64,000 nt of DNA from UBA2705 sp963977125 (lineage in GTDB: Bacteria; Pseudomonadota; Alphaproteobacteria; Micavibrionales; Micavibrionaceae): NCBI GenBank assembly GCA_963977125.1, contig CAXBNJ010000006.1, positions 140,279-204,278 on the forward strand. The letters are read 5' to 3'. Position numbers and translations under genes: made by a program. Shown here in pieces: positions 42,983 to 52,746 of this stretch; position 1 is the stretch's first letter, and each line of letters opens with the position of its first letter. The notes beneath the pieces are model-generated. The model ran no database searches, was not told the DNA's origin, and saw nothing but the letters and a program-made list of their open reading frames with translations.

Positions 42983-45900
42983 TCAGCCCAGTTCCGATTC
43001 AACATGTTCTTGCACTTTTGTATAATCTGTTTTGCCGCTGCCCAAGACTGGAATTTTATCAATTTCCAATATTGTTTTGGGTACGGTTAGCTCAGATATA
43101 CCTTGCGCGCTTGCATATTTTGACAGCGTTTTTCTATCGGCATCTTTTTCCGTTGTCAGCAAAATAAGCTGCTCGCCCTTACGTGCATCAGGCATAGCGA
43201 CAATCGCGTGCTGCTCTTCGGGATAGACGCTGTTAACCATAGATTCCACGCTTGTTAGGGACACCATCTCACCCGCAATTTTAGCAAAGCGTTTGGCGCG
43301 GCCAAGAATGAACATATAGCCTTCTGCATCAATATCGACGATATCGCCTGTGTCATACCACCCTTCACAGCTCGGCTCTAAAACGCCCGGTTCATCAGCG
43401 CGGTAATAGCCCAACATAACATTAGGGCCTTTTACAAAGAGGCGACCGCCAACATCCACGCCTGGGACACCTTCTAAACGATAAGATATGCCCGGCAATA
43501 AGCGCCCAACTGACCCTGCTTTAACATGCATAGATGAGTTGACAGTCAAGGCAGGCGCTGTTTCTGTTGCGCCGTAACCTTCTAAAAGTCTTACGCCAAA
43601 ACGATCCATATACAGTTGACGGGTTTCATCTTTGACTTTCTCTGCGCCAGCAAAAATATAACGCATACGATAAAAATCATAAGGATCTGCCATACGTGCA
43701 TAGCCATTTAAAAAAGTATCTGTGGCAAACATTATTGTCGCATTCGAGGCATAAACCAATTCAGGCACAATGCGGTAATGCAGCGGGCTTGGATAAAGAA
43801 AGGTTTTCACCCCCGTCAAAATCGGCAATAACGTTCCGCCTGTTAAACCAAAGGAATGGAACATAGGCAAACAGTTAAATACAGTGTCTTGTGCATTAAA
43901 ATCAACGCGTGATGAAAGCTGCACGATATTACTCATGATATTGGCGTGAGACAGTACAACGCCTTTAGGCACACCCTCAGAGCCTGATGTGAATAATATT
44001 ATAGCAGGGTCATTTGGGCTTATTTTTAAGCGTTTATGGAGGCGCGCGGCGGAAGAAGCTATGCCCATAGCCTTATCAAAGCCATTTATGCTCTTCTTAA
44101 CATCTTCCAAATAAACAATTTTTGCATGTTCCGATAAAGCGTCTATTTCAGCGTCTAAACGCCCAAGCTCAACAAAGCGGCGTGAAGTCAAAATGGTTTT
44201 GACTTGCGCGGTTTGGCACGCGGAACAGAGGGATTTTGAGCCCGCAGAGAAGTTCAGCATAGCCGGCACGCGCCCATAAGCTTGCAGACCGAAAAACGTG
44301 ACGACGGCACCAAGAGAGTTTGGCAATAATACGCCGACATTCTCGCCTTGTTTGGTTATGTGGGCGAGCTTGCCCCCTAAAACTTTTGAGCCCAAAACCA
44401 ACTTACCAAAATTTATTGGTTTACGCTCTACGTCTTCAGCTATATTTGCGGCTTTGCCGTGAACCTTACGGGCATCAAGCAAGGCATTATATAAGGTTTG
44501 CTCATGATTACGTGTTTGGAACATCATTTCTTCCATCACGTCATAAAGCTGACGGCCCGCCTCTGCGCGGCGTTTCCGACCTTTAATATCCTCATCAATC
44601 TTAAATTTACGGGGCTCTAATATTGTGATTGTGATTTTAGGGAAACGGCGTAATGGCACTTTACCTTTTAAACGCGCAAAACCTGTATATTGAACGCCAT
44701 CAAGGCGCACAGGTAAGATATACGCATCCGCTTTATCAGCAATCATACCGGGGCCGTTATAGATTTTCATCATAGCGCCGGTTTCTGTTAAGCGCCCTTC
44801 TGGGAAAATCACAACATGGCGGTCTTCTTCCACTTTACGAATAAGGCTTTTAATTGAGAATGGATTTGTAGGATCAAGGGGGAATGCATCAACCAATTTT
44901 AGAAAGGGCTTCACCCAAAACCAATTCGCGACAAAGCTGTTCACCGCGAACATCGGGCGACCAGGCAAAAACGCAGCCAATAATGGCGCATCAAGTAAAG
45001 ACACATGGTTGCTGACAATAACCGCGCGCGGCCCTGCTTTAGCGACGTTTTCAAGCCCATGAATTTCTACATTATAAACAAACTTTAAAATGGCCTGCAT
45101 ACAGCTTTTGAACAAATAGCTTGGCAATAAACTGCATATATAGATCGCCACAAATGCATTGGCGATAGCCGCCGCAAAAAATAGTGATTCAATTTCCCAG
45201 CCGCGGGCAATCAAACATGCTGCAATTAAGGATGAAGCCACAACAAATAAAGCATTCATAATCGCACTGCCCGCCATAACGCGCGCGCGCACTTTTTCTG
45301 AAGTCTCGTTTTGAATAATTGTATTTAGCGGTACAACAAACAAACCGCCACAAATCGCAATCATTAAAACATCAATGATGATACGCCAATGCGCAAGATG
45401 GCTCAAAAATTCACTTAAACCAAATATCTGCCCATTCACAGCTTGCACGCCATTATTCGCAAAATATAAATCGATCGAGAATAAGGATATACCCAAAGCC
45501 GCTAACGGCACATAAACCGCTTCAATACGACCATGTAGAAGTCTGTTATTCAGCAGGCCCCCTATAGCAATACCGACAGAAAACATCACAAGAAAGAAGG
45601 CCAAAACATGCTCATTGGCAGATAAAGTGGCTTCAGTATAATTAGGGAATTGCGCCATAAACAAACCACCCAAAAAGTAAAACCACGCAACGCCTAAAAT
45701 TGAGCGCACCACCGCGCTTTTTTGAGCAAAGGCAAAACGGAGAATATCTACGGTTTCCGTGACTATATTAAAATTAAGTTTAATATCTGCAGCCTTCACA
45801 GCGGCCACAGGTACAAAACGGCTCGCCAGATAACCACAGAGAGCGCAGCTAATTAATAATACGCTCACCCACGCCGCCCCGCCTTCAAGGCTAATCAGTA

Positions 45901-46402
45901 AAACGCCAGCAATTGTGCCGACGAGAATCGCCAAAAAAGATCCTGTATTCAGCAAAGCATTACCGCCAATTAACTCATCTTCTTTTAAATGCTGCGGTAA
46001 AATAGAATATTTCGTCGGGCCAAAAAAAGCTGATTGGCTGCCCAATAAAAACAAAGTGAAGAAAGACAAAGGCACACTACCGCTTAATAAAGAGGCTGCA
46101 CCTAAAATCGCGATGCCAAGTTCAGCCACTTTAACAATGCGGATGATCTTTTGTTTTGGATATTTATCAGCGAGCTGCCCACCTAGTCCAGAGAAAAGAA
46201 TAAACGGTAAAATAAATAAGCCTGTAGCCAAAGTGACTAATAATTTTGGATCAAGATCCGTCGCGGTTGTTGCGCTATAGAGTAACAAGACCACTAAAGC
46301 ATTTTTAAAAACATTATCATGCAACGCTCCTAAAAACTGCACGATAAATAAAGGTAAAAACCGTCTATCTTTTAATAATGCAAATTGATTAATCTCGCTC
46401 AT
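42983..46402 (-). CDS. LplT-PlsC-Aas fusion: lysophospholipid transporter/acyltransferase/acyl-ACP ligase
   Basis: This is 1139 residues from the ATG at 46402, where GGGG is well spaced; the frame remains open 27 codons further without a good ribosome binding site. There are three parts. An MFS transporter spans about 5-410 (12 membrane segments; GGQLADKYPKQKII is the MFS loop motif). A PlsC acyltransferase spans about 430-620 (NHVSLLDA catalytic HX4D; FPEGRLTETG). An AMP-binding ligase spans about 650-1130 (FTSGSEGVPKGVVLSH; GYGATETAP). In E. coli LplT and Aas are separate proteins that flip and reacylate lysophosphatidylethanolamine; here they are one polypeptide. A divergent TetR gene and two matching operators suggest fatty-acid-type control. 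Confidence 0.93.
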   Translation of the reverse strand: MSEINQFALLKDRRFLPLFIVQFLGALHDNVFKNALVVLLLYSATTATDLDPKLLVTLATGLFILPFILFSGLGGQLADKYPKQKIIRIVKVAELGIAILGAASLLSGSVPLSFFTLFLLGSQSAFFGPTKYSILPQHLKEDELIGGNALLNTGSFLAILVGTIAGVLLISLEGGAAWVSVLLISCALCGYLASRFVPVAAVKAADIKLNFNIVTETVDILRFAFAQKSAVVRSILGVAWFYFLGGLFMAQFPNYTEATLSANEHVLAFFLVMFSVGIAIGGLLNNRLLHGRIEAVYVPLAALGISLFSIDLYFANNGVQAVNGQIFGLSEFLSHLAHWRIIIDVLMIAICGGLFVVPLNTIIQNETSEKVRARVMAGSAIMNALFVVASSLIAACLIARGWEIESLFFAAAIANAFVAIYICSLLPSYLFKSCMQAILKFVYNVEIHGLENVAKAGPRAVIVSNHVSLLDAPLLAAFLPGRPMFAVNSFVANWFWVKPFLKLVDAFPLDPTNPFSIKSLIRKVEEDRHVVIFPEGRLTETGAMMKIYNGPGMIADKADAYILPVRLDGVQYTGFARLKGKVPLRRFPKITITILEPRKFKIDEDIKGRKRRAEAGRQLYDVMEEMMFQTRNHEQTLYNALLDARKVHGKAANIAEDVERKPINFGKLVLGSKVLGGKLAHITKQGENVGVLLPNSLGAVVTFFGLQAYGRVPAMLNFSAGSKSLCSACQTAQVKTILTSRRFVELGRLDAEIDALSEHAKIVYLEDVKKSINGFDKAMGIASSAARLHKRLKISPNDPAIILFTSGSEGVPKGVVLSHANIMSNIVQLSSRVDFNAQDTVFNCLPMFHSFGLTGGTLLPILTGVKTFLYPSPLHYRIVPELVYASNATIMFATDTFLNGYARMADPYDFYRMRYIFAGAEKVKDETRQLYMDRFGVRLLEGYGATETAPALTVNSSMHVKAGSVGRLLPGISYRLEGVPGVDVGGRLFVKGPNVMLGYYRADEPGVLEPSCEGWYDTGDIVDIDAEGYMFILGRAKRFAKIAGEMVSLTSVESMVNSVYPEEQHAIVAMPDARKGEQLILLTTEKDADRKTLSKYASAQGISELTVPKTILEIDKIPVLGSGKTDYTKVQEHVESELG

Positions 46403-46435
46403 ATGACTTTCCCCTACTCTTATTTCATTACGTTC

Positions 46436-46448
46436 TGAACACTGTTCA
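46436..46448. promoter_or_regulatory. Operator site 1, TGAAC-ACT-GTTCA
   Basis: A perfect 5+3+5 palindrome 34 bp before the fusion-gene start on the minus strand. It has the same half-sites as site 2, so it is very probably bound by the divergent TetR regulator. Confidence 0.78.
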
Positions 46449-46492
46449 ATTAATAATATGACATAGTTTTTAAGACTATTCAAGAAAATAAT

Positions 46493-46505
46493 TGAACGGC
46501 GTTCA
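46493..46505. promoter_or_regulatory. Operator site 2, TGAAC-GGC-GTTCA
   Basis: A second copy of the palindrome with a different 3-bp centre, 57 bp centre-to-centre from site 1 and 43 bp before the TetR gene start. Paired sites in a divergent promoter suggest joint repression and autoregulation. Confidence 0.78.
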
Positions 46506-46547
46506 GAAAACGCTTAATATAGCTTAGGATACAGATAAGGATGAATC

Positions 46548-47177
46548 ATGGCTAGAAGAACCGACCATACGCGTGAAGAATTAAAAGATTTAATTATTAA
46601 TGCCGCGTGGACTATCATTGAAACAGAGGGCGCACCAGGCTTAACCGCGCGTAAACTCGCCAGTGCGATTGGTTATGCGCCGGGCACTATTTATAATTTA
46701 TTCCAATCTATGGATGCTCTTTATTTGGCCATTAACAAAATAATTCTGCATAAATTACACGATATTTTATCTTCCCCCGCTTGTAATGACCCAGATAAAT
46801 CAGCCATAGATAATATGAAATCCATGGCGCATTTATATCGGGATTTTGCGCAAGACCATAAACAGCACTGGTTAATGCTATTTACCCATAGCCTCACTGA
46901 TGGTCACGGCATTCCAGAGTGGTATCAAGAAGAAATCACCACTTTGTTTTCTCCGCTAGAAAATTTACTCCGTCCCTATTTTACGCAGGATCAAAACCGT
47001 GAACTGAAAATGGCTACGCGCGTTTTATGGTCTTCTGTGCATGGCCTGTGTTTCTTGGAAGAAACGGGGAAAATATCGCTTATTGATGATGGCGAAAGCG
47101 CCCCCGATATGGCGAGCTATTTGATTGATAATTTCATAGCGGGGCTTGATACGCGCATAAAGGCCGTAAAGAAATAA
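46548..47177 (+). CDS. TetR family regulator with TetR_C_33-like ligand domain
   Basis: This 209-residue protein has an HTH at about 28-55 (LTARKLASAIGYAPGTIYNLF) and a C-terminal helical sensor domain (about 85-200) that resembles regulators of fatty acid and phospholipid genes. AAGGATG precedes the ATG. It is divergent from the LplT-PlsC-Aas fusion, with two TGAAC-N3-GTTCA palindromes between. It probably represses that gene and itself in response to an acyl-CoA or similar lipid ligand; the ligand is inferred from context. Confidence 0.92.
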   Translation: MARRTDHTREELKDLIINAAWTIIETEGAPGLTARKLASAIGYAPGTIYNLFQSMDALYLAINKIILHKLHDILSSPACNDPDKSAIDNMKSMAHLYRDFAQDHKQHWLMLFTHSLTDGHGIPEWYQEEITTLFSPLENLLRPYFTQDQNRELKMATRVLWSSVHGLCFLEETGKISLIDDGESAPDMASYLIDNFIAGLDTRIKAVKK

Positions 47178-47270
47178 AATTAAAGCGATAAACGCCTATT
47201 GAATTTATTCAATTTTTGTAGTTATTTAAGCGTCACCCCACATACGCGCTACAAATTGGATTGATCGGCT

Positions 47271-48545
47271 ATGCATATACCTGAAACCGTAAAAACTTAT
47301 GGTCTTATTCTTGTCATTATAATTGCGTCTTTTTGGCTGGCTTCGCGCTTTATCGAACCAACCCCGCCCAATACGCTCACCATTGCAGCCGGCGCGCCCA
47401 ATGGACAATATTACGCCTTCGCTCAACGCTACAAAGAAATTTTGGCCACCAATAATATAAAAGTGAATATACTGACTACGGCCGGTTCACAAGAAAACGC
47501 CGCGCTTATCGCCGCAGGTAAGGCCGATATAGGTTTTATACAAAGCGGCCTAGCCACAGATGCGAATAAAGATGCGATTGAATCTTTGGGCAGCTTATAT
47601 TATGAGCCTTTATGGATTTTCACCAATGCCACCACTATAAACACTGCACAGCGTGATATTCAGCAGCTTGTTGGCAAAATGATCTCCATTGGTACAGAAG
47701 GCAGCGGCACAAAAGTGATTGCTCTTAAACTGCTGGAGCTCAATAACATGGTGAGCACCACAACGCCTGTTTTGAAATCAGGTGATGACGCTGTATTAGC
47801 TTTGAAAAACCGGGAAATTGATGCAGCTTTCTTCGTTGGTCGACCTGATTCTGCCAATATAAACACCTTATTACGCGACCCAGATTTGAGCCTGCTATCT
47901 TTTGATCGTGCGGCGGGCTATACAAGGCTTTTGCCGTATTTATCAGCCGTGACGCTGAATCAAGGCGTGATTGATATGGCATTAAATATGCCACAAAAAG
48001 ACCACCGCGTCTTAAGCCCTGTCGCGCAATTGGCAACGCGCGCTGATTTCAATGGCGCCTTAAAAACACTGCTTGTACAAACAGCCTTTAAAATTCACGG
48101 CGACGCAGATCTTTTTGCGGCTAAAGGGCGTTTTCCTACGGTCGATTATGCTGATTTCCCGATTGCTGAAGAAGCGGCGCGCTATTTTAAATATGGCCCG
48201 AACTTACTACAGCGCTTTTTACCGTTTTGGTTAGCGGATATGATTAGCCGTATGGTGGTGATGCTTATTCCGTTAATTGGTATAATGCTGCCTTTAATGA
48301 AGCTGGCTTCACCAACTTATAAATGGCGCACGCGCTCTAAAATCTACAAATGGTATAAACATTTAAAGAAAATGGAAGATGCCGCACAGCAAAGCGATAC
48401 AGAGCTACAAACAACGCTAGCTGCGCTAGAAAAAATTGATCGGGATGTAAAGAAGACGCAAGTGCCCCTATCCTATGCGGATGAGCTCTATACTTTGCGG
48501 ATGCATATCAAGATGATTAGAGAACGCCTAGACGGCGCGGCTTAA
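47271..48545 (+). CDS. TAXI family TRAP-type solute-binding protein with C-terminal membrane anchor
   Basis: This 424-residue protein has an N-terminal hydrophobic segment (about 10-27) and a TAXI/NMT1-like periplasmic binding domain (about 35-310: TIAAGAPNGQYYAFA, TAGSQENAALIAAGKADIGFIQ, GTEGSGTKVIALKLL). A C-terminal membrane segment (about 335-352) is followed by a cytosolic, helical tail (about 355-424). Classic TAXI proteins are free periplasmic receptors for a DctM-type permease. No permease is encoded nearby, and the membrane-anchored form could signal or serve a distant transporter. The ribosome binding site is weak. Confidence 0.88.
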   Translation: MHIPETVKTYGLILVIIIASFWLASRFIEPTPPNTLTIAAGAPNGQYYAFAQRYKEILATNNIKVNILTTAGSQENAALIAAGKADIGFIQSGLATDANKDAIESLGSLYYEPLWIFTNATTINTAQRDIQQLVGKMISIGTEGSGTKVIALKLLELNNMVSTTTPVLKSGDDAVLALKNREIDAAFFVGRPDSANINTLLRDPDLSLLSFDRAAGYTRLLPYLSAVTLNQGVIDMALNMPQKDHRVLSPVAQLATRADFNGALKTLLVQTAFKIHGDADLFAAKGRFPTVDYADFPIAEEAARYFKYGPNLLQRFLPFWLADMISRMVVMLIPLIGIMLPLMKLASPTYKWRTRSKIYKWYKHLKKMEDAAQQSDTELQTTLAALEKIDRDVKKTQVPLSYADELYTLRMHIKMIRERLDGAA

Positions 48546-48552
48546 GTCCTAC

Positions 48553-51500
48553 TTACTTACAGCCATTTGTACATTTTCTAAAATCAACATAGAAGCGGTA
48601 AAAGTCTTTGCTGTTTGGTGTAAGCATTGCTTTTTCACTGACTTCAATTTTTTGAATTGCGTTAAGTGTAATGCTGACGCCGTTTTGCCCAAGTGGCGCT
48701 ACGGAGAAGTCTTTAATAATATGCGGATTAGCACTCTGCCATTGCTGCATTGTTTCCCAAAACGTGTCGGGCAAGTCGATCGTGACTTGTTTACGGTCGG
48801 ATTGTTCCCATACGCGGATAGCCGTAGGGGCGGAGAGATCCAGAACTATACGTAACTTGTCTGAATACTCCCCGACCCGTACTTGGCTAACTCGGACACT
48901 GGCTGTGCCCTTGCTAAGAGGAACTAGAGCAGGGTGATCCATCCCACTTTGTGTCGAGCTTTCTGATTGGCAATTTTGGGTTACTCTGCCGTCATCAGTA
49001 GCAAACGTGACACATGCTGCTTCCGCAGCCTGCTCTAGGAGATGAAGATCTATGTTGAATTGGAATAGATCTTCGGAAGTAACCGAGACGGATCTCGGCG
49101 GGATAGAAACTTGTGTATTTGCAGGGTCGATCTGCACGATATAGGACCCTGGGCGGATATATTCAAAGCTGTAATAGCCATCAAACGCCGTCGTTGTTGT
49201 ATCAAGAATTTGGCCATTAGCCGCAAGCAGTTGAATCTGCGCAGATATAATAGGCCCCGTGCTATCAGTAACCGTGCCTTCAATAATGCCGGTTTCAATA
49301 ATGGGGAAGTCGTAAGAAAGAGCGGTCGCAGGGCGCATCACTGTTGTGAATGGCGCGACATTAGGCAGCATGTAGGGATCGTCGAGGGAGTCAGAATCAA
49401 TGCCTATTTCTTCATATTCCGTCCGCGCAGGCGTGATGTATGAAATAATACCATTTTCGCTAGATACAGGGGTTTCACCGCTCCCAACATTCAAGCGAAC
49501 ACCTTCCATTACTTCATCAGCGGCACTAAAAACCCCGTTATAGTCTTTATCTAAAAACACGCGGGCGTTCAGCGCAGAGCGGTTAGACATATTTGTGTTA
49601 CTGATTTTATACTTGTTATTAGGGCCAAATGGCGCGACAGCAAAACTCGTTCTGAACAAGCCAACTACGCCATTGTCACGATCCCAACTTAGATCGAAGC
49701 TTGTGCGTAATTTATCAAAATCATAACCAACTTGGCCGCCAAACTTTGTGCGTCTATTCTGAATACTCTGTTCCAGACTCACAGCGGCCGTAAAGCGATC
49801 ACGATCTCTGTAGCGTAACTCGCTCGAAATACTCTGCGTACTGAGGTCTGGGAATATCTCGTAGCTTGCTACGCCTCTCATATCCCAGTTTCTATTAAAG
49901 CGGTAGGCTGCGCTAACAGAGCCATCTGTACGTAAATGTGATTTTTCACTAAACGTAGATTTTAACCCGTGATTTAAGCGTAAGCCTTGGTAACTAAAAC
50001 TCTGCCGAAAGTCATAGGTTGAAAGCGCACGATCATTTTTAGATAGCTCATATTCATACCTTAAACTCAGGCCCAGGTTACCTACAGGCAGTCTAAATGA
50101 GCGACTAGCAGAGGCGTCAACACGAAAAACTTCTGCTGAATCCCCAAAGCCAACCTGAGGGCTCTCAAAATCAGAGAGAACAGCCGCTCTGAAGTTAAGA
50201 TTTGCTCCCAAGAAATCGCGCGCGACCTTTACATCATAGGCTGAGCCACCATCAGAGCTTCTATAGGTTTCAATTGAGCCGATGGCGTTATAAAGGGAAA
50301 ATTTCAAACCCAGTGTGGCGAATTGCTGGCCACCCGTTTCAATGGGTATATCTGATAGGCTGCCAAAGCCTGTAATATATTTATTAATACCGTGGCTAAC
50401 ATTCAAGTTCTTAGCGAAGCCAGTACCTTGCGTAACGACGTCCTCTTCAAAAGGAATCAGATCTCTATCAGAATCTAATAAGCCTAATTCATAAGTGGTT
50501 TGCCCTGGCTTAAGCATGTCACTCGCAATATTATATTTTTGTATTCTTGTTTCTACTTCCCCTTGCGGGCCATAAAGTATCGTTTTGATTGTTGTTTGAC
50601 TGTAATTAAGTTGTACATTATCAAAGCTATATTGCCCTTGCTCATCAACGATTTGAAAGCCAATAAGCTCATTGTTTCTATAAACCTCGACCTCCCAACC
50701 AGGCTCAGCCAGCCCCTCAACCAATAGCTGGTCAAAATCCACAGTACGTTTTTGCGGGGCGTTTGTTATGATCGCACCACGCCCGCGCACGGAGCCTGTG
50801 ATCAAGCGCGGCAGCTTACTACTGACATCGCCGGCTTGAAATAACTGTAAGTCGAAGGGGAGATCTTCGTCATTATAAGCACGCTTGGTATAAAGAAAAC
50901 GTGCATCTTCAATACCACTTTCGCCATCAGTGCGGCGTACTGCACGGAGATTATAATTCACCTCACCTTTAGCAAGGTCATTGCGGCCAAACAAGCTAAA
51001 CGATTGATCTTGACGCCTTTGTTTACTGAAATAATTTAGGCTGGTGCTTAAATCCAGAGCCGGCAGGCTTACCATTTTTGGCTTGTTTTTAATTTTCAGA
51101 ACGCCCGTTGATGAATCATCACCACCAGAAGCCCCTAAACGAAAAAGACTATTCCGCCTTTTTTCTTCACGTGACTTTCTACTTTCATAGGGCAAGCTCT
51201 TTTTGGTTCTTATCTCAACCAGTTGAAAGAGGTGGTCTAAATTAAGATCTAGAGGCCACATTTTATTCATTAGCTCAGGAGAGATATAGACCTCAGCAAT
51301 ACCGTATTTTTGCTTGAGGATAAACGCTTCCCCTTCAGGAAAACTATGCTTTTCCCCATTAAGGCTGTAATAGCTGTCTTTAATATTCAGACTATAGACA
51401 TTGTCTTCACTCAAGAAGAAGCCCGTCACTGTTTGTGCATCAAAGTCAGGCTTCGCCGAGACACCAACCAGTCGCGCAATATCAAGCACAGGAAGAAAGA

Positions 51501-51699
51501 ACTTCTCGTCTTTCTCCATGCCGATGATAGCGTTTGACAGTGTTTTTCTATCACGTTTCACCTCAAGAATGAGGTCGTAAACTTCCTCAGCGCTAACAGA
51601 GTCAGCACGCGACGAAGGAGGCGCAATCAGCCCCAGAAAAACGATACACGTAACCAGTACGCACAACGTCCGCTTTTTTAAATTGCCATTATGATTCAT
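48553..51699 (-). CDS. Divergent outer membrane usher with C-terminal AMIN-like domain
   Basis: This is 1048 residues from the ATG at 51699, chosen because a signal peptide (cleavage near SSRA) follows directly. After an N-terminal domain (about 35-180) comes a large beta-rich region. It has usher-like features: GSVRGRGAIITNAP, the plug-type VYRNNELIGFQIVDEQGQYSFDNV, then repeated barrel strands to about 690. A small CarboxypepD_reg-like fold (VTDSTGPIISAQIQLL, FDGYYSFEYIRPG) and an AMIN-like domain (about 950-1045: DKLRIVLDLSAPTAIRVWE, quoted in part) end the protein. The chaperone and pilins are encoded upstream on the same strand. An AMIN domain on an usher is not a standard arrangement. 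Confidence 0.75.
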   Translation of the reverse strand: MNHNGNLKKRTLCVLVTCIVFLGLIAPPSSRADSVSAEEVYDLILEVKRDRKTLSNAIIGMEKDEKFFLPVLDIARLVGVSAKPDFDAQTVTGFFLSEDNVYSLNIKDSYYSLNGEKHSFPEGEAFILKQKYGIAEVYISPELMNKMWPLDLNLDHLFQLVEIRTKKSLPYESRKSREEKRRNSLFRLGASGGDDSSTGVLKIKNKPKMVSLPALDLSTSLNYFSKQRRQDQSFSLFGRNDLAKGEVNYNLRAVRRTDGESGIEDARFLYTKRAYNDEDLPFDLQLFQAGDVSSKLPRLITGSVRGRGAIITNAPQKRTVDFDQLLVEGLAEPGWEVEVYRNNELIGFQIVDEQGQYSFDNVQLNYSQTTIKTILYGPQGEVETRIQKYNIASDMLKPGQTTYELGLLDSDRDLIPFEEDVVTQGTGFAKNLNVSHGINKYITGFGSLSDIPIETGGQQFATLGLKFSLYNAIGSIETYRSSDGGSAYDVKVARDFLGANLNFRAAVLSDFESPQVGFGDSAEVFRVDASASRSFRLPVGNLGLSLRYEYELSKNDRALSTYDFRQSFSYQGLRLNHGLKSTFSEKSHLRTDGSVSAAYRFNRNWDMRGVASYEIFPDLSTQSISSELRYRDRDRFTAAVSLEQSIQNRRTKFGGQVGYDFDKLRTSFDLSWDRDNGVVGLFRTSFAVAPFGPNNKYKISNTNMSNRSALNARVFLDKDYNGVFSAADEVMEGVRLNVGSGETPVSSENGIISYITPARTEYEEIGIDSDSLDDPYMLPNVAPFTTVMRPATALSYDFPIIETGIIEGTVTDSTGPIISAQIQLLAANGQILDTTTTAFDGYYSFEYIRPGSYIVQIDPANTQVSIPPRSVSVTSEDLFQFNIDLHLLEQAAEAACVTFATDDGRVTQNCQSESSTQSGMDHPALVPLSKGTASVRVSQVRVGEYSDKLRIVLDLSAPTAIRVWEQSDRKQVTIDLPDTFWETMQQWQSANPHIIKDFSVAPLGQNGVSITLNAIQKIEVSEKAMLTPNSKDFYRFYVDFRKCTNGCK

Positions 51700-51790
51700 G
51701 CCCAGAAAAGAGCCTTTTGAATGTAGCAGAATAACCCACCACAAGTTTAACACTGTCAGCCTTACTAAAAAGTCTAACTTGTTAAAAAAG

Positions 51791-51824
51791 AAAGGTTATC
51801 CCATGTTTATTTGGGATAACCTTT
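51791..51824 (-). terminator. Strong intrinsic terminator between chaperone and usher genes
   Basis: Perfect 13-bp stem AAAGGTTATCCCA / TGGGATAACCTTT with an 8-nt loop, followed on the minus strand by CTTTTTT. It lies 26 bp after the chaperone stop and before the usher start, so the usher needs read-through or its own promoter. Confidence 0.88.
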
Positions 51825-51850
51825 ATGACCTCAACATTACTTTTATTTTA

Positions 51851-52723
51851 TTAACGTCCAACAGCACTTTCGACCAAAACTTGTCCTGCGAGCTGATCAT
51901 CAGCATGCGCTGTAATTACGGCACGCATATTGCTGCAATCCGAAGCCAAGGACGGAGTAACAAAAATAACCTCACTGCGGCGATCCGCCTCTGCATAAAC
52001 AGCAAACAATCGCGGCGCGCTGCTAATCGAGGTATTGCCGCACAGAATATCAGCCGTTGCGATAATGCTTCTATTACCCGTTTTGCTGAAATCAAGATCA
52101 ACAAGATGCGTTGCCTGGCCTTCTGCCCCAGCATTTGGGTTAAGCTTCAGTTGAGCATTATCAAGACTTAAGCTCGCCTGCACATTACCGTTCAACAAGT
52201 AAACTGGAAAAGCTCGGGAAACCACAATGTCCACACCAATACCCGTAACGGTTGGTGCCACCTCTGCCGCCATTTTTGCTGCCGCATCAGATTCTTTGGT
52301 TACGTTCGGCACCTGCTCCACAACGAAATGGCTTCTATATTCACCATCAACCATATCAGAAGGACGACGAACCAAAAAAGTTACACGCTGAGTTTCACCC
52401 GGCCTCAGCGTTGTGCGACGCGGAGAAAACCGTATATAGTCTTCCGCAGGCCTAAAGTCCGGGACAAGACTCGCATCAACAACATCCAGATTCCTCAAGT
52501 TACCATCCTTATCCATCGCTAGATTTTTCCAACGGAACCTATAAGCTTTAGCTGCATCGCTATCATTCTTAATGTAGACGTAGGACGTCTTCTTATCCGG
52601 CCCGATCACCGCCCTTGGCGGTGATATCTGAACAGCCTGCGCTGTTACGCTACCTAAACACAATATAAGCACAGGCACAGAGAGCAAGAGAGCGCTTTTT
52701 ATCAAACGTAGTGGTAAAAACAT
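51851..52723 (-). CDS. Periplasmic PapD-like pilus chaperone
   Basis: This is 290 residues from the ATG at 52723. The frame extends to a TTG at 52750 that overlaps the pilin stop, but the ATG has GGA well spaced and directly precedes the signal peptide (cleavage near AQA). Two Ig-like domains follow: VQISPPRAVIGPDKKTSYVYIKND gives the first strands, with RFSPRRTTLRPGETQRV and FLVRRP in the G1 region. The C-terminal domain is more divergent and has two Cys (ILCGNTS, SDCSNM). It should fold and hand over the DUF4402 pilins to the usher. Confidence 0.9.
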   Translation of the reverse strand: MFLPLRLIKSALLLSVPVLILCLGSVTAQAVQISPPRAVIGPDKKTSYVYIKNDSDAAKAYRFRWKNLAMDKDGNLRNLDVVDASLVPDFRPAEDYIRFSPRRTTLRPGETQRVTFLVRRPSDMVDGEYRSHFVVEQVPNVTKESDAAAKMAAEVAPTVTGIGVDIVVSRAFPVYLLNGNVQASLSLDNAQLKLNPNAGAEGQATHLVDLDFSKTGNRSIIATADILCGNTSISSAPRLFAVYAEADRRSEVIFVTPSLASDCSNMRAVITAHADDQLAGQVLVESAVGR

Positions 52724-52746
52724 GTTTTGGTTCCATTTCTTGTATT

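Noticed and set aside
47198..47217. ATTGAATTTATTCAAT followed by TTTTG after the second TetR gene, as a terminator
   Set aside because: Only six A/T-rich pairs; too weak to call.
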